From contig NMRA01000112.1 in assembly GCA_002633005.1 (NCBI GenBank), forward strand, positions 279,924-310,666: a stretch of DNA of 30,743 nt, given 5' to 3'. Below the pieces are notes generated by a model, which worked only from the letters and a program-made list of their open reading frames with translations, searched no databases and was not told the origin of the DNA. Every line of letters starts with the position of its first letter. Positions within the stretch are counted from its first letter, which is position 1. Origin of the DNA: Phoronis australis. Its lineage: Eukaryota; Phoronida; Phoronidae. The position numbers and the translations under genes are program-made. This document shows positions 10,645 to 24,300 of the stretch, piece by piece.

Positions 10645-12301
10645 ATGAGCAAGGCAGCAAAACGAGACATGGGCATGACGAAAACACAGGAGAATAAAAC
10701 AAAAAGTCCAAGCAAACGACTCATAGATTTGTTCGGCAAGAAAAAGAAGTCCCAACGCGGATACGGTACGCCATCCAGCGACCATTCTGACAGCACTTAC
10801 GGTCGGTCCAGGACACCAGATTTAAGTCGTTCGAATGGTTTGCAGTTGGTCAAAAGCGATGTAGACAGTATCAGTTATGGTAGCAACGGTCAGTCAAGAA
10901 TGAACCCCTATTCGGAGGTGACAGTTGATTTATACGGGAATCCTTATAACGATCCATGGGGCAACCACTTGGTTTTCAACCGGAGTGACACAAAAAGACA
11001 CGTTGTTAAACGCACGAGGTCACTCAAAAGTTTGGGAAGTTCCAGGTCGAAAAAAGACGACAGTAACTTCGATTATGGCTACCCGAGTTACGCAGAAGGG
11101 CGTGAAATTACAAAAGATCAATTACATAATCTGAACGACGACGTCGCGCAGGTTACAGTCCGTAGTCATCACAATGGATTGGAGAATACTGGGGGGTTGA
11201 ATGAAACGATGAGTCTTAAATCAACTCCCGCTATGTCAGCCACAGACAAAAGAACTGCCGGAGGGCATTCTCTATTACAAGGTATACAGACTACTGGTCA
11301 AAGGCCAAACAGTAACGGACTGGCCGACGAAGGGAGATTTGAGCGCACAGGAGTGTCGCCAGACAGTGGATATTCCGCAACGGAGTTCAGTGCATCGACA
11401 ACTTCAAATGTAGTGAATAATGCAAGCTATCAGAGGAACCATACTGTTATGGGGAATCACAATTCAAGGCGTGGTAGTTATGATGTGAGATCCAACGCAA
11501 GTTTGCCAACCACTGGCAAACCAGCTGTTGCGACCTTCGAGGAATCGAACGGAAGAGCAACACTTGTTTTGGATCCGTCGATGACTGCAAACGATGTTCA
11601 CAACAACAACACTGCGACACTCGTTTCAACCGTTGAGGCTTATGATATCAATTTTCAGAGAAAACAAAACCCCACAGCGAATTATTCGACCTTCCAGCCA
11701 ATACAATCAACATCACAAAGGCACACAAATGGACCATCGCAAATCAGTTCACTGGGTCAAGCACAGCGAAAGCGTAGTTTGAAAAGTTACCGAGCGCCGC
11801 CGATTCCAACAACAATTCCCCCGAGAGGAAAATCCAAGTATACTACACGTAATCGAGACGGATCGACAGTGCATTCTGTAGAGAATGGCGGTCTTGTCGT
11901 AAGAACGCTGAACGCAACTGGTGACGTAGAAATTAACAACTTTGATTCGGGTTCCAGTACGTTATCTAGCGGTTGGACGTCACCATCTCTCGTGTCACCA
12001 ACTCACGTGACGAATTACGACCAGTTGCAGTATACGGACAGCGTGAGAAAAACTACTGGTTTTGTCAACCAAGGGCACCAGTTATCCAGGCAGGGGAGTA
12101 TTCATGAGCGTATCAACAGAGTGGCTGGCAGCGAAGTTCCCATAGCAGCTATAACGAGAGGATTGAGCGCCAGGGCTGAGAATGTAGATCTAGTGAAAGG
12201 ATTCGATGAAGTGGATACGTTACAGCGCGTGGAAAATGGTCGCCATTTATCTACGATCAAGCATCACTCGACCACAGCACTTTTTCAACCAGATCGATTT
12301 A
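10645..12301 (+). CDS. Coding exon 1 (residues 1-552 plus first base of codon 553)
   Basis: The ATG has A at -3, and an in-frame TAG at 10630-10632 closes the frame upstream. The exon ends at the donor GTGAGT (12302-12307) and leaves one base of a split codon (A+TA, Ile553). Translation is rich in Ser, Thr, Asn, Gly and Arg, with no cysteine. The N-terminus has a Lys-rich patch (SKRLIDLFGKKKK, residues 23-35) that could bind acidic lipid or act as a nuclear signal. The motif RSLKS occurs twice, at about 125-129 and 377-381; the second copy runs into a proline-rich stretch (RAPPIPTTIPP, 383-393) that could bind SH3 or EVH1 domains. Other R-x-x-S type sites lie near S278 and S485. If intron 1 were retained the frame would stop at 12319-12321, giving a 558-residue short form. 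Confidence 0.9.
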
Positions 12302-15300
12302 GTGAGTATTTTTTACTTTGAACAACTTGTTTGTAATATCGTGTTCTTTTTAAGATTTATTGTAAATTTAACTATCCATTTGCAAGTATACACGTTTTGC
12401 TCACAGATAGAACCGTGCATTTTACCCTGAATTGTGAATTCCTTCAAACGCTATGCTAAAAGCCCTCTTACGTAAAATTGAGCTCATTTGAAAGTTGAAT
12501 TGACCCAACAGAACGCTGAGAAGGTATGCCTTTCATTCAGCATTTATACTGATCATTATGAAACCGGTTTGGGCGCGTTGCGGTAACAGTTCTGTACGTG
12601 ACAGTATAAACTCATTGAGTTTGTATGTCGGTTCTGAAAAGATGTTCTGCTTGGCTGCTCAAACTGCCTTGGATAACGACACAATCACGTTTAAAAATAA
12701 AGCCACAGCTACGGTACCAGTCACCGCTGTGTTTTGACCCGTTTTTAACATCTTCACCGCGCGGGTTGCTACCTTTTCATGCCTGCACTGGTGATTACGT
12801 TTCACAATCAATTTGATTCATAAGGTGCACCTTTTCATTATTTGTGTAACTTGATATCATTTAGTTGTAATCCACGTTTAGTTACATATTTGTAAGCAAA
12901 CAAGCACGCAAGCTATGCGTTTTCCACGTACACGAAAGCGTGCGACTATAAAAACAAATCGGTTCATCCTCTTCCCGTCCTTATGCCTTAGTCGCGCATC
13001 GACCGATCCCGCTGATAGAGTTCTATTCCGATGCCTGACACAACGAGCGAGTTCTTATCGCCTGCATCAGCGATTGGTATATTTGACGCCGAAGCCCGAC
13101 TGGAGCTTCATGTAATCTTCCAACAATCGCCTGACTGTCGGATGATACGATCATTTTCAGTCTTTAAAACCTATCTTGAAGGGTAACTTCTTTAAATTTG
13201 GTTCGAGTACTTTAAGAGAACTGTAATGCGTGTTTGCTTGCTTTTGTCTACGTCATCACGAGAATCACCCTTTAATATTCAAACAGCTGCGAATATACGC
13301 ACGCAATGATGTTCTATTTAGACCCCTATACAACTGTTGATGGCCTTTTGTTGTTTGTGCTGGGATCTCGCGGTGACACAACATGGCACGAAAAGGCAGT
13401 TTCACCTCTCATTTGACGGGCTTACTTTTGCGTGATTGAACTCACGTTTTCTTATTTTACTAAGGGTTTGCTAGGACTATCTGGTTAGCCCAATGGATCT
13501 AAAATAACAAAATTTTGTTGAAGTTAAGCTTTAACTCATGGGCTCGTTGCCTAGTGGCATAGTTTAGTCTCGTTTTAAACAAAAATGACAATTAAAAAAC
13601 ACGTTTTTGCCTCAGGTAGAGACTCAATTATGCTCCTTAACTTTTAACCACATAGTGGATTTTTGTGCAAATTCTGATTATTCTTTCTAATACTGTTTTG
13701 TCTTCCAATTTTCGCTTTGATACAAACCCAGAGTAAACTTTATGTAGAATTCTCAATACTACTGAAAATAAGTAGGGGGGTTGTCAAGCAACGCCCTTAA
13801 TTTAGGGCTAAATCACGATTCATTTTCACTGAAATAAAGGCTCTGTTTTCAGATTATAACTATGCTCAGAAACTGTCGTTAGTCAAAGAGGAGATAATAC
13901 TGATTAAGATACATTGATAGAAGAACTGAACATTTCTGAGTTAACAAAAGCACCATCTCTCCCAAGGTTTAGGGAACCTGGTTGAGTCCCCATTTGGGAC
14001 TGTTTTATGAAACGGGCACAGGTTCAGCTGGTGCGAAATCCAGAAAGTGTGAAGCGATCGTCTGCTGGCTACGCTGGCCTTTCATTTTGGATAGGTGCTC
14101 ACTAAGGTACTCGTATCTAAGACACACTGAACTCCTGAAGTGTTTTGCATAAAATTTCAGAAGGGCCAATTCCGTGCTTGATTGTCTAAGGACTGCTTTT
14201 CCTGCTTAAAAAGTCCGTTTCCATAGTTCCGGTCATCCACTGTAATGCTCTCTGTTACAGCAACCTTTTAACTCTGGTAAAATAATAGCCAACAATTTCC
14301 GGGCAGGAATAACTTCGTAAACATGCCACGTGAAAATTGAAAAAGTACAGAAACAAGCATATTCATGACAGTGCCCCTAAAATGACTTTTCTCCGCGAAG
14401 ACAACAATGACTAGAAAAAATTAACAGTTGATCCAGGAAATCAATGAGGTTATAAATAGCCATTTTTCGAATAGAGCGGCGACAAAGTGAAAAATTTCCT
14501 CCACACGCCGGCATATTTAAAAAGAATCCTTCCACGTCTTGAACAAGCTTCATAAACATTAAACAACCCATGACCCGTCCCTCCAAATATTCGTCCACGG
14601 GTTTATTTTCCGGAAAATTTCCGATCCAATTATGTACCTTCGAATTCGAAGTCACAATTAAAATTTCCTACGGTCTGTTAAGTTTCCAGTATAGTCAAAT
14701 GTCAAACAAGAACAAGGCTTTATTCAGTGGCGGATCTCGGATATCACAAGAGGGGGCTTAATATTTTGTCCAGCTGGAAGCATTTGCGCAAACTGAACCA
14801 CGAATGTAGATGCGCATAGCACCGAATGGGGGGATGTCGGGAGGGGGGTTTACCACCCAGGAAATTTTTCTGTTTTTACCTCTAAAAATCAAGAATTTTC
14901 CTTGATTCCTGAAGTATTATCCAAGAAAAAAAAGGCAAAAGAAAAAAAAAAACACGGAGAACATGTCAAACAGGAAAAACTGAAAGTACCAAAGACTCGA
15001 ACTCACAACCTGGCGGATAGAGCTCGCGTGCGTTACAACTACACCTTCACCACTTAACTACTAATCTCATACTAAAAGACCTACTTGTTTATGGGACACA
15101 GCGTTTGCGCGCGAAACCTACTTCTTTTTGTAATGCTTATTGCACGTTTTATATTTTGTGCCATCAATTCTTAACAAATTTGTCGTATTTGAAATAGTCT
15201 TCAAATGCCCAAAAGACCAAATCCATTTTTCGCCTTGGCAATAATGACGGGATTGCTTTGGAAATCTTCTCAAGATAAGGTTTGACAAAGAGAGTATTGC

Positions 15301-18300
15301 GAGTTTCTGAGTGATTCACTAAGGCTTCGATTAAAATTCACATCTTATCAGCAGCTTCTGTTTTTTCATCGTCACTCAGGTTCCATTTTCTTTAAAAAAT
15401 GAAATTTTCTTCATTGCACAGTGGAGCAGACGACGGAAACGGAGTCTTAGTGCGCAGCGCCACTGCCGGTCGCCTGGGATATCGCGGGAGAGCCTATACT
15501 TAGCCATAGTTCCGTTACGAATGCGCCGTGTTCCTAATTTGACACTTGAAATTGGATTTGAGCCAACCCCCCCACAAGCACTAAAACTGCACACATTTAA
15601 ATCTTTTTTCATCCGTATAATTTTAATTAAAGAGGTTAATTAATAAACTCACCATTTCCCTACGCTCTTACTGTTTTATTTTTTTTGCGGCAGCCAAGGG
15701 GGGGGGGCGCCTATGTTATAAGAAACAAGAAATAAAAATCATTTCAGCACGTTTGTGCCCTATCTACTCAACAAGTTGGATAGTGGTACCATGAACTCTG
15801 TAAACTCTAGATGTCGCTGTCGCTGGTATAATTTCTTTTTATGGTGGCCCTTAGGCTCTTAAAGTTATCCCGGTTTTATATTTGGAGTACTGGAAAGGTA
15901 GAAATGTGTTCGAACCTACTCCCTAGAACTTATTATGGAACATTTCTGGTGCCAGGAGTCCACTTTCAAATTTCTGCTTTAATTGTTCTGAATTAAATAA
16001 TAGCTGGTCTATTTTAGCGACGACTGACCAGCCGATAATATTAGGGAATTTGGCCATCAGTTCAAGCAAGGTTGTAAAATTTTGCTCGTCCTTTTTAATT
16101 CTGGCTGTGTCGTCGAACCCGTTCAAAATAACATTCTGACCGTTCAAAAGGCGGCCATGACGGCTGCCGCGCAAACCCTTGCCAAGGACTGGCTCCCGAA
16201 GACGTGGACGCAGGAGTAATCTAAACGTCGGTTTGTGATCGGGTTAATGCGGATTGTACTTCCAAGGTTAGCTGTATTTGAAGCCAGGCGCGAAAGGTGC
16301 GGGGGTGGGACCAGAGAGTCCACGCTATGTTCTGTTATTTTTGTAATGTAGAAATAAAATAAAAGGAAGTGCCAACTAGGGCTATCCTTTGTCAAAACCC
16401 TGCCTCTTCATAGTCTTGGATCAAAGCCTGAAAACACTCTAATAAACCGCGAGTTCGTAAAAACATCAAACGTTGATTTGAGATCATTACTTTCGAGGCA
16501 CAATCTCAACCTAATTTATTGGCCTTTTTGCCGCGTGGTTGCTCTGTATGGAAAAGAAAGTCCGGACGAGATGGAAATGAAATTCTAAAATGCTAATGCC
16601 TAAAATACTAAAAATGTTATTTTTTTCTCACTTCCAGTATCCACGCAAGCCAGTTCGCCCGTGTCACATCTGGTGTCCAGCCCAACCTCGTACAGCACCG
16701 AGAGTGGAGTATCCTCGCTGATGGCGGAGCCTCATCCGGGTAAAAGAACGCTAACGGTTCAGGCTAAACTTCCTTTCAATGACGTTGGCATACAGAACGA
16801 AATAAACACTTCGAATTCGGCTCTATCAGTGGAAACCTCGTCTGTGCGTAGCGCCGGAAGCATTGAACAACGACAAACGGTTCGCCGTCTGAATCAAACG
16901 GTTCCTGCCGACAACGAATACTCGTACGTTTTGAAGAGTCCTGATGCTGATTACCGGCAAATAAACGACACCAGGATGACCACTGTTCGAAACACTTCCG
17001 AAAGGCCCACCAATTTTGTTTCGACTAGAAAGGAAGTTCACGTGTCTTCATCTGTTGGCCCTTATTCAACACCTCACACGTTCCAAGGAGGACACCGTGT
17101 GATGACAGGGCCGCACAAAACCTCAATTTACTTAACTAGCGATGCCGACAGTGGAACTGGTTCGGTTGATTTCCCTAAGCACAGGGTGAGACCTCACTGT
17201 CATGACGTCACACGAGAACTGAAGGAGAAGGTGATACACGGGCCTCACAAGACTTATTTGTATATTACGTCCGACAGTAACTCAGAACGTGAACCCAAAC
17301 GACCGGAGCGAGGAAACACAAGTATCACAATAGAATCCAGAAAGTCGCCGTCTGCACGAGATACAAAAACAACCGTTCACGTTTCCAGTCTGCCGGATGC
17401 AAAAAAAGTGAAATCGGGAAAACGTAACCGTAAACCACAAACAAACGTATACATTTACGACGATGAAAAGCAAACGCGTAATCTTACACCAGCGCGCGTG
17501 TACTCAACGAGTGGTGATAGCAGCGAAACTGAAGAAAGCCTCCATACGGAAGAATCTTGCGAAAAGGTGTACCATATCAACGTTGAGTCCGAACACAAAA
17601 GGCGTTCACCGTTAAAACATGAAAACAGAATAGTTTTGCACAATAAGACGGAGAAAAAACGACAGCAGCTGAGTCCTGCAAGAAAGACATCAAGTGAGCT
17701 GTCGGAGGTGTCGAATACGACAAGCAACAGACGCCAACCTATCACACACAGATCCACTGAGAAGCATGTTCGAGTCGTGAAACACACTACTCTAGCAGAC
17801 GACACTTTGCGTGACGTCACAGGGTCTCCAGAACGACAGCGTTCTTCCCGTCAGAAATTTACAAATGAGTCCTCGGTTATTGTTCAGTCACCGCCTAAGG
17901 CAGTGAAGAAGGCGAGGAGTCGGAAAATGGAGAACAATGAAATTTCTACCGTGGAGTCTGTTAGTAACAAGATGATTGTGCGTGACGAGGAGGACGAGGA
18001 CAGGAACACATCGGAAGAAGAATCAGGGTCAGACGCTGACGAGAATCAGAACACCAAAGTGCCTGCCCCTGAGGATTTGCAGGTTGAGAGAAAAGATGTG
18101 TTGATATCTAACTACATCGATACAACTGGTCCGAGAATAGTGGACATTGACGAAGATGAAAATGTAAATATGTTTGAAAAGTCTTATTTCACATCACACG
18201 AAAATCCGCTGTACTTCAGTGATCACAGTGACGATGAACATTCGGAGAAAGAGACTGTCAGACCACGTGACGAAGTGGACAACCGGCTAACAGGTAAAAA

Positions 18301-21300
18301 CTCAATAAGGTTTTACCGCCCGTCATTGTTTATGAGGAATATCAACCATTCCTCAAATTACTCTCAAAACTGGGCACAGTCCTTTTACGAAGAACATTTG
18401 CCAGTGCGTCTTACGCATAGTAGGGGGTGCCAGACCCCCGAAAGCATGTTTCTAAACAGTCTCGTTCCTGAGCACATGAGATCCCCGTGGAAAGATGGTT
18501 CCGAATCTCCTTATTCTGTCCGTAAGACAGGTCACGTTGTCTTCAAATCAGCCCATAGGCCTGGGTACTCCGGTGAACCGAATGACCCCAACAAAAGGCA
18601 CGTCTATTGTCAAAGTAAGTGAAAGTGCACGAGAGGTACTTCCACCCTAACCATTTCCCCCATTTCCGTTTTTCTTGGGCATTCGATAACTCACCTTCTT
18701 TCTGTTTTTATTCTACCAGGAAATACGTAATTGGCACCTGACCGTAATTTTGACCTTCCTAACACGTGTAGCTTGTGAACTGCACTTCCCTTCTGTACTG
18801 ACAAATTTTAACCGTTTGCACAAACTAACGTTCAGGTTACATGGAGATTTCACACATAAAACTACCTAGATGTCAAATAAAGATATTAATGAATGTAATT
18901 CAGACCTAATTTGATATGCTGAACTTTTTAACTAATTCAACGAAATTTGTTTATTGAGTCGTTGGTAATGCTATTTTTATAACTACGATATGCCATTAAA
19001 ACGACCAATAATGAAAGACAAGAATATTTTGTCTATTATACAGAGCATCGTTGATTAACTACTGTTGCTAAGGCGAGCTCATGAGAATTTAATTGTCTAT
19101 GTTTCACGATAAAATGGCAAAGGATAAGAATGCATTTAACCTTTGACTTTGCGTTGAGATGTTGAAAAATATTAGCAGAAAACTCGACGTGTTAGTGTAT
19201 GTGTTCAGTAGCGCCACATACTTCCACTGAATACCGTTTTTGTTGCTAATACTGAAACGGACACCTTTTTTCGTTTTCGGTGCAAGGGGTATGGGGCTGA
19301 AATACCAAACTCAGCAAGCTGTTTGTGCAGACACGTATTGTAAAATCTCCTGTCTACCACGACCGAGCTCAATGAAATAAAAGCCAGTAATTTCCAAGGA
19401 CCTGTGTGTGCCAGCGCGAAATCAAATTTTGATCATCCCTGCAAAACGTTGAATGCGACTTTTGGATCAATTTTTGATAGACAAATAGGTCGGTAGGTAG
19501 GTAGGTGGGTTGCTAACTAGATAGCTAGCTAGGTAACTAGGTATAAGGATAGATAGATAGTCTATTTTGCCATTTTTTATAACAACTAAACATATATTTA
19601 GTGATTATTTACGAACAACAAACAAATTAAAATAAGAGATTTCAAAAAAGACTTTGAAGCAGGTTCATACCAGCCCCATGTACCCACAGTTGGATGCCAA
19701 AGTAATCTATACATCTAGTATAATACAAGAAAATCCGCATTTCTAGAACGATAGAATTGCTCGAAAGCAACCTACAGCAACCAGGAAAAATAGAAGAGCT
19801 TAATACTAGAAAGTATATAATCAAAGGATCAACAAAAAAGGACCCAGTCAGATTCCTCATTACTCTCTTTAAAAAACAAGATGTTTAATTTAGCAGAAAT
19901 AAAATGTGACGAGAACAGAGTACAACTCATGAACAACAAAAGCATTATCTGAATTGCACTCGGAGTAATAGTTGGATGTGATGGCTGATTTAAGACACTT
20001 AATCCTGAAGTGAGTGGGCTGCAATATTTCGTAAACTCTGATTTCATGATATTTTTGCTGTTATGTATCTCAAGCTCTTTTCACTTAATGTGTTATTATC
20101 TAATAGTGGAGGTTTAATTGGTTTTAAGCAGGGATTTATTGAAACATACTTGGCAAAATGGACGGGCCTTCGGACAGAACGCTGTCTACGTAGAGCTGTG
20201 TCAGGTTTAAAATGGCATTTTTTGGAAATAACTGAGAGTAGCACTGTTGGTGATATTGTAAAGAAGTTTCAAACGGACAGTTTTGTACACCGTCCAACAA
20301 TCCCGCAAATTGGGTTTGTATGTGCACTCGCTTTGGTTTATAGGAAACAGGACACGTTTTTTGAATGATTTTTAGCCCCACCACTGGTCCTATAACGAAG
20401 ACGATTAAGAATTAAAGAACATTGTTGTTAAAATAAGATCAGACAGATAACATGAAGTGACTGCAAATCACCATATATGTTTTAGATAATTTGTTTGCAA
20501 TTTTTCTCACATGATTTTTCTAACTTGGCTGGCCGGCAACTTGTATCCCCACGAATCCAACTAAGTTCACAAATTGTGTACTTCTACTAAGGATAGTGAT
20601 CTTTTACTTATGGGCTTTTAAGAGAAATGGAAAAACGACGTTTCTATGCAGCCAGAAATCGTTAACACTTAGATAAGAATCAGTAGTGTTCCACGTATTT
20701 AGACACCAGTATTCATGAATACACAGAGTCTATAGCCAAAAGTTGATTTTGCTCTTACTTTGACTTTGGCATTAAGTGTGCCCCCGAGCAGGCTACGGAC
20801 TTTTGTCTTTTGGCATCGAGTTGCAGACAGATTTTCTGACTTTTAGCACTAGCTAGCACATGAGACAGGTTATGCCATCTCTGGATTGAATTTAGGCAAA
20901 GGTCAAAAGAAAATCGAAAAACAACCCTTTTGTGCCATTGATTTCTTCAAAATGCTTTCTTTTAGATAAATTGTCATAATAACAGTGACATTATATGCCA
21001 GGATACCGTAATGTTGAAGGTAAATAAATGAGTGATTTAATGAACTAAAAGCTTTGGACAGATCAAATATGTTGCAATGAGTTTATTTCTGTCATCACTA
21101 TAGGGTCTGCAAATTCCGCAACAGCACCGCGTTAGGTCGACCAAACATGCATAAATCCAGTGGCGGATTTAGAGAGGCCCCCCTAAAATTTTCCCAGATT
21201 CCACTTGACTGTTCGAGGTTGCAAATGTCTGAGGGGCAAAATCCTGGCTAATACTCTGCCCTGTCCCCCCTAACTCAAAATCCTGGATCCTCCCTTGAAA

Positions 21301-24300
21301 TCCGCGTGGATACGACATAGTCTGGTCCAAAATTAATGAACTATCCAACGGGTCATTAGCAAAAGTTAACACTGTGATAATTAATAAGTGACTGACTAAA
21401 AGATTGTTTCCAGATGATTAAAGATAGCTAAAGTAATTCCTGTATATAGATAGAGGACTGATGTGATTGGACCACCTTTGAAACACTAGTTAAATCGAAT
21501 ATAGTCAACAAAAAATCTGTTGAATTTCTCAGCACCCAAGAGTTGTACCGTCAATGTTTTTTTACCATGTTTCTAAAGCGATTTTTGAGCGACTCTTATT
21601 GAGTAAACATTTAGTAACATAACACGTCTTTTTACCTTTTTGCAGTCAAATTTTTATTTCTAAAAGTATGATCTACATGTCGTATTCTCTTGTTAAGCGT
21701 TATTGTGACTCCTTTACTGAGTTTGTAGGAAAGCGGAATCTGATGCGTCTCTGGGTCAGATGTTAATCTTTTGTAAAATTTATCGGAAAGGAATTGCAAA
21801 CATCACGTGGTAACCTTGTCTAATCCCTGTAAAACGAATAATATGAAACATTAATATGGGAAAGACGGTCTCTCTAAGTATTATTTTGTCGGTCATGGCA
21901 TGCATCAGTGATTTTGATTGTGAACGCCACAGTCATTTGATTACACTTTCATATTTTTTGCATAAAATCTATTCGTATGCTGTTTTGAAATGTGGTCAGT
22001 CACGTACGCGTAAAATTAAAACTGAACCGGACTTTTAAAAACAGCTAATAACAGAACTTTAATTGAATCATACTTATGCACGCGTACGTAGTTTCCACCT
22101 TTAGATTGACTTTGTCATTTTTGTTCATTGCTTAAAATTTAATTGCACTTACTACATGCTAATTTATGTCGTGGTATCATTAACTATGTCCTTCAACAGC
22201 ATCACCCTATCCTTAACCGTTTTACATTCTTCAGTGACATAAAAACTTTTATAAATCGTTTTGCAATGACCCATTTTTATGGCGAGGTGACTTTGACACG
22301 GCCAATCCGGTGTAATAAGGAGTTACACTTTTGAGGAGAAGGTGTTTGGGATACTGATCCACCGTTCCATCATTATTCATTTGATACTCTGGAGCAACAA
22401 TTTACTACGTTGCATAATTATGCTAATGTATCTTTTTTCTGCAGTGGGTTTCCAGTTATACCTATCAAATTTTGCTCAAGCGTCTGATTATAATAAGTCA
22501 CAATTATCCCATCACTCGATCTGTTGTTGGAACTTCCGACAATCAATTGCCAAAATGTTAAAGGAAATTCGAGATAATGGCAGAGCCTAAACTAACATAT
22601 AAGAGATTACGATGAACCATTTTTGTAGAATATACAAAGTTCGAAATCATGCGTTCCCCAAACCGAAAATTGACATCGCTATATACGTACTTTGTCGCAA
22701 ATTATTCTCAGCCGTTGTGCCTATGCCAAATCGTTTGCATAGCGTGTTAACGCAGGTTGTAGGACGCTTCTAGCCTGTGATGGTATCGGTTAGGAACTTC
22801 TGAACGGTGTTTTATCATAGGTGTTGGAACCTATTCCGTGGTAAGTTTAATTTAGTTTTTCCACAAAAAGTTATCCAGTAATCTCAATAAGTGATTTTAG
22901 ACTCTAACGGTTGCCAAAACGTCAAAAAATCTCGAAATTTCCTTGCACCGTTGCCGATTTGTGATAGTTAATTGGTATTCATTCAATGTTTATGAGCTGT
23001 ACATTTATAAAGCAGAGCAAACGTCCGATCCGTCGAGTGAAAATTTCACATGTGAACGCTTGCCATCAGTTTGACCTACACGCCCTCAAATGTGACGACA
23101 AACCTGCTTTCTCGCTACGACTACGCTTTTTTCCACTAACGTACCTTGTGGTTACATTCTGCTCGCCCATGGTGATCATACGTGATTGACCTAAATATTA
23201 GGATTTCACACATTAATGTTATGCTAATTACTTGCAAGACGAGTGATAGGGCTTGAACGTTCGTTTTAAGATGTTGACCTGCCTTCAGATCAGACGTCCT
23301 ACCTGTCTTAAAAACTTAAGTTACACACCTTGATGTGGTATTAGATGGAAGCATATTATAGATTTCTGTCATTCGAAGCTTTTGGGCGGCGACATAGGTA
23401 GATTTCAGGGGTCTCTAGCCTTTCAAGACCCTGCCCAAAACAAAAACAAAAACAAAAACCACTGCGTTTGCTCTTCACTCTTCAGAAACTGTGATCGATA
23501 CTCTAGCGATTTCCAGGGGTAACTTTAGGTCCATAACGTTACAAATGTAGTTTAGATCTATAAGGATATGACGGTGCACGGTATTTATAGACATTTTATG
23601 CGTTAGTTCGCGAACGAATGAAGTGAGGCAGACGACGATGGGTTTGAGCAGGGACAATGACAAGTTGATGACTTCAGAGACATTCTTGGTGACGGTCTGG
23701 TGAAGGGTTTTCCAATATTGACTTGCGTAATTTCCACAAATATCTGGTAAATAATTGTATGTGTCCGGTGATAAGTGTTGAATTGCCCGACTGCCATACA
23801 TACCAGACTTCTGTGAACTAGGCTTGAAGGTGTAATGTAATCTTTGTACTTTTCAGCTGGGTAAGTTTGTGTATTAGGTATTAGCAGACTTTGTCTTCTT
23901 GGTTTTGGGTATCTTACCATTTCACATTACGTTTAGAGACTCTCTTAGACAACATCAAATAATTAAACGGTGTTTTTAGCTCCTGAAAACAAGTGAAAAA
24001 ATAAAAGATATGACGGTATTGACAGAATGTAGTCAATGAGCCACCGGGTGGTTGGTAAAGCGTAATGATGAGAGAGAAATCAATGGAAGATTTGAATTCT
24101 CAGTTATCCACATTCGTAATCTTGCTTTCTTCTGTTTTCTGACGTTGTACTTGATGCTAAAGATTTTCGACAATTTTATAAACAGGCAAAGTGTTATTCA
24201 GAGCTTCGAAGCTCAGGCCTGCAGCGTTTGAAAAATAAGTTGCATACAAAGAATACGATAGCCACCAGGAGGTGCCACCAAAATTTATATAGCCTTAATG

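Larger units (their letters stand above)
12302..16637 (+). other. Intron 1 (4336 bp, phase 1)
   Basis: GTGAGT donor and TTCCAG acceptor. It contains the repeat at 13236-13530 and the 1 kb element at 14725-15711. An AATAAA at 12696-12701 could support a short transcript ending after the in-frame stop at 12319-12321, but nothing proves it. The rest (12400-13230, 13531-14724, 15712-16620) holds only short frames without recognisable domains. Confidence 0.85.

Noticed and set aside
13545-13620. TTGCCTAGTGGCATAG, box A-like
   Set aside because: No box B follows at a usable distance.
15923-16174. 83-residue - strand frame in intron 1
   Set aside because: No match to a family I know and no repeat partner in the window; too little to call.
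17455-17820. 121-residue - strand frame opposite exon 2
   Set aside because: It is the antisense shadow of the coding exon; the + strand frame is longer and fits the splice phases.
20063-20368. 101-residue + frame in intron 2
   Set aside because: Overlaps open frames on the other strand, has no domain and its splice signals do not fit the gene's phases.
23475-23801. 108-residue frame on the - strand in intron 2
   Set aside because: Composition is not clearly non-random, another open frame overlaps it, and I see no known motif or neighbouring exon.
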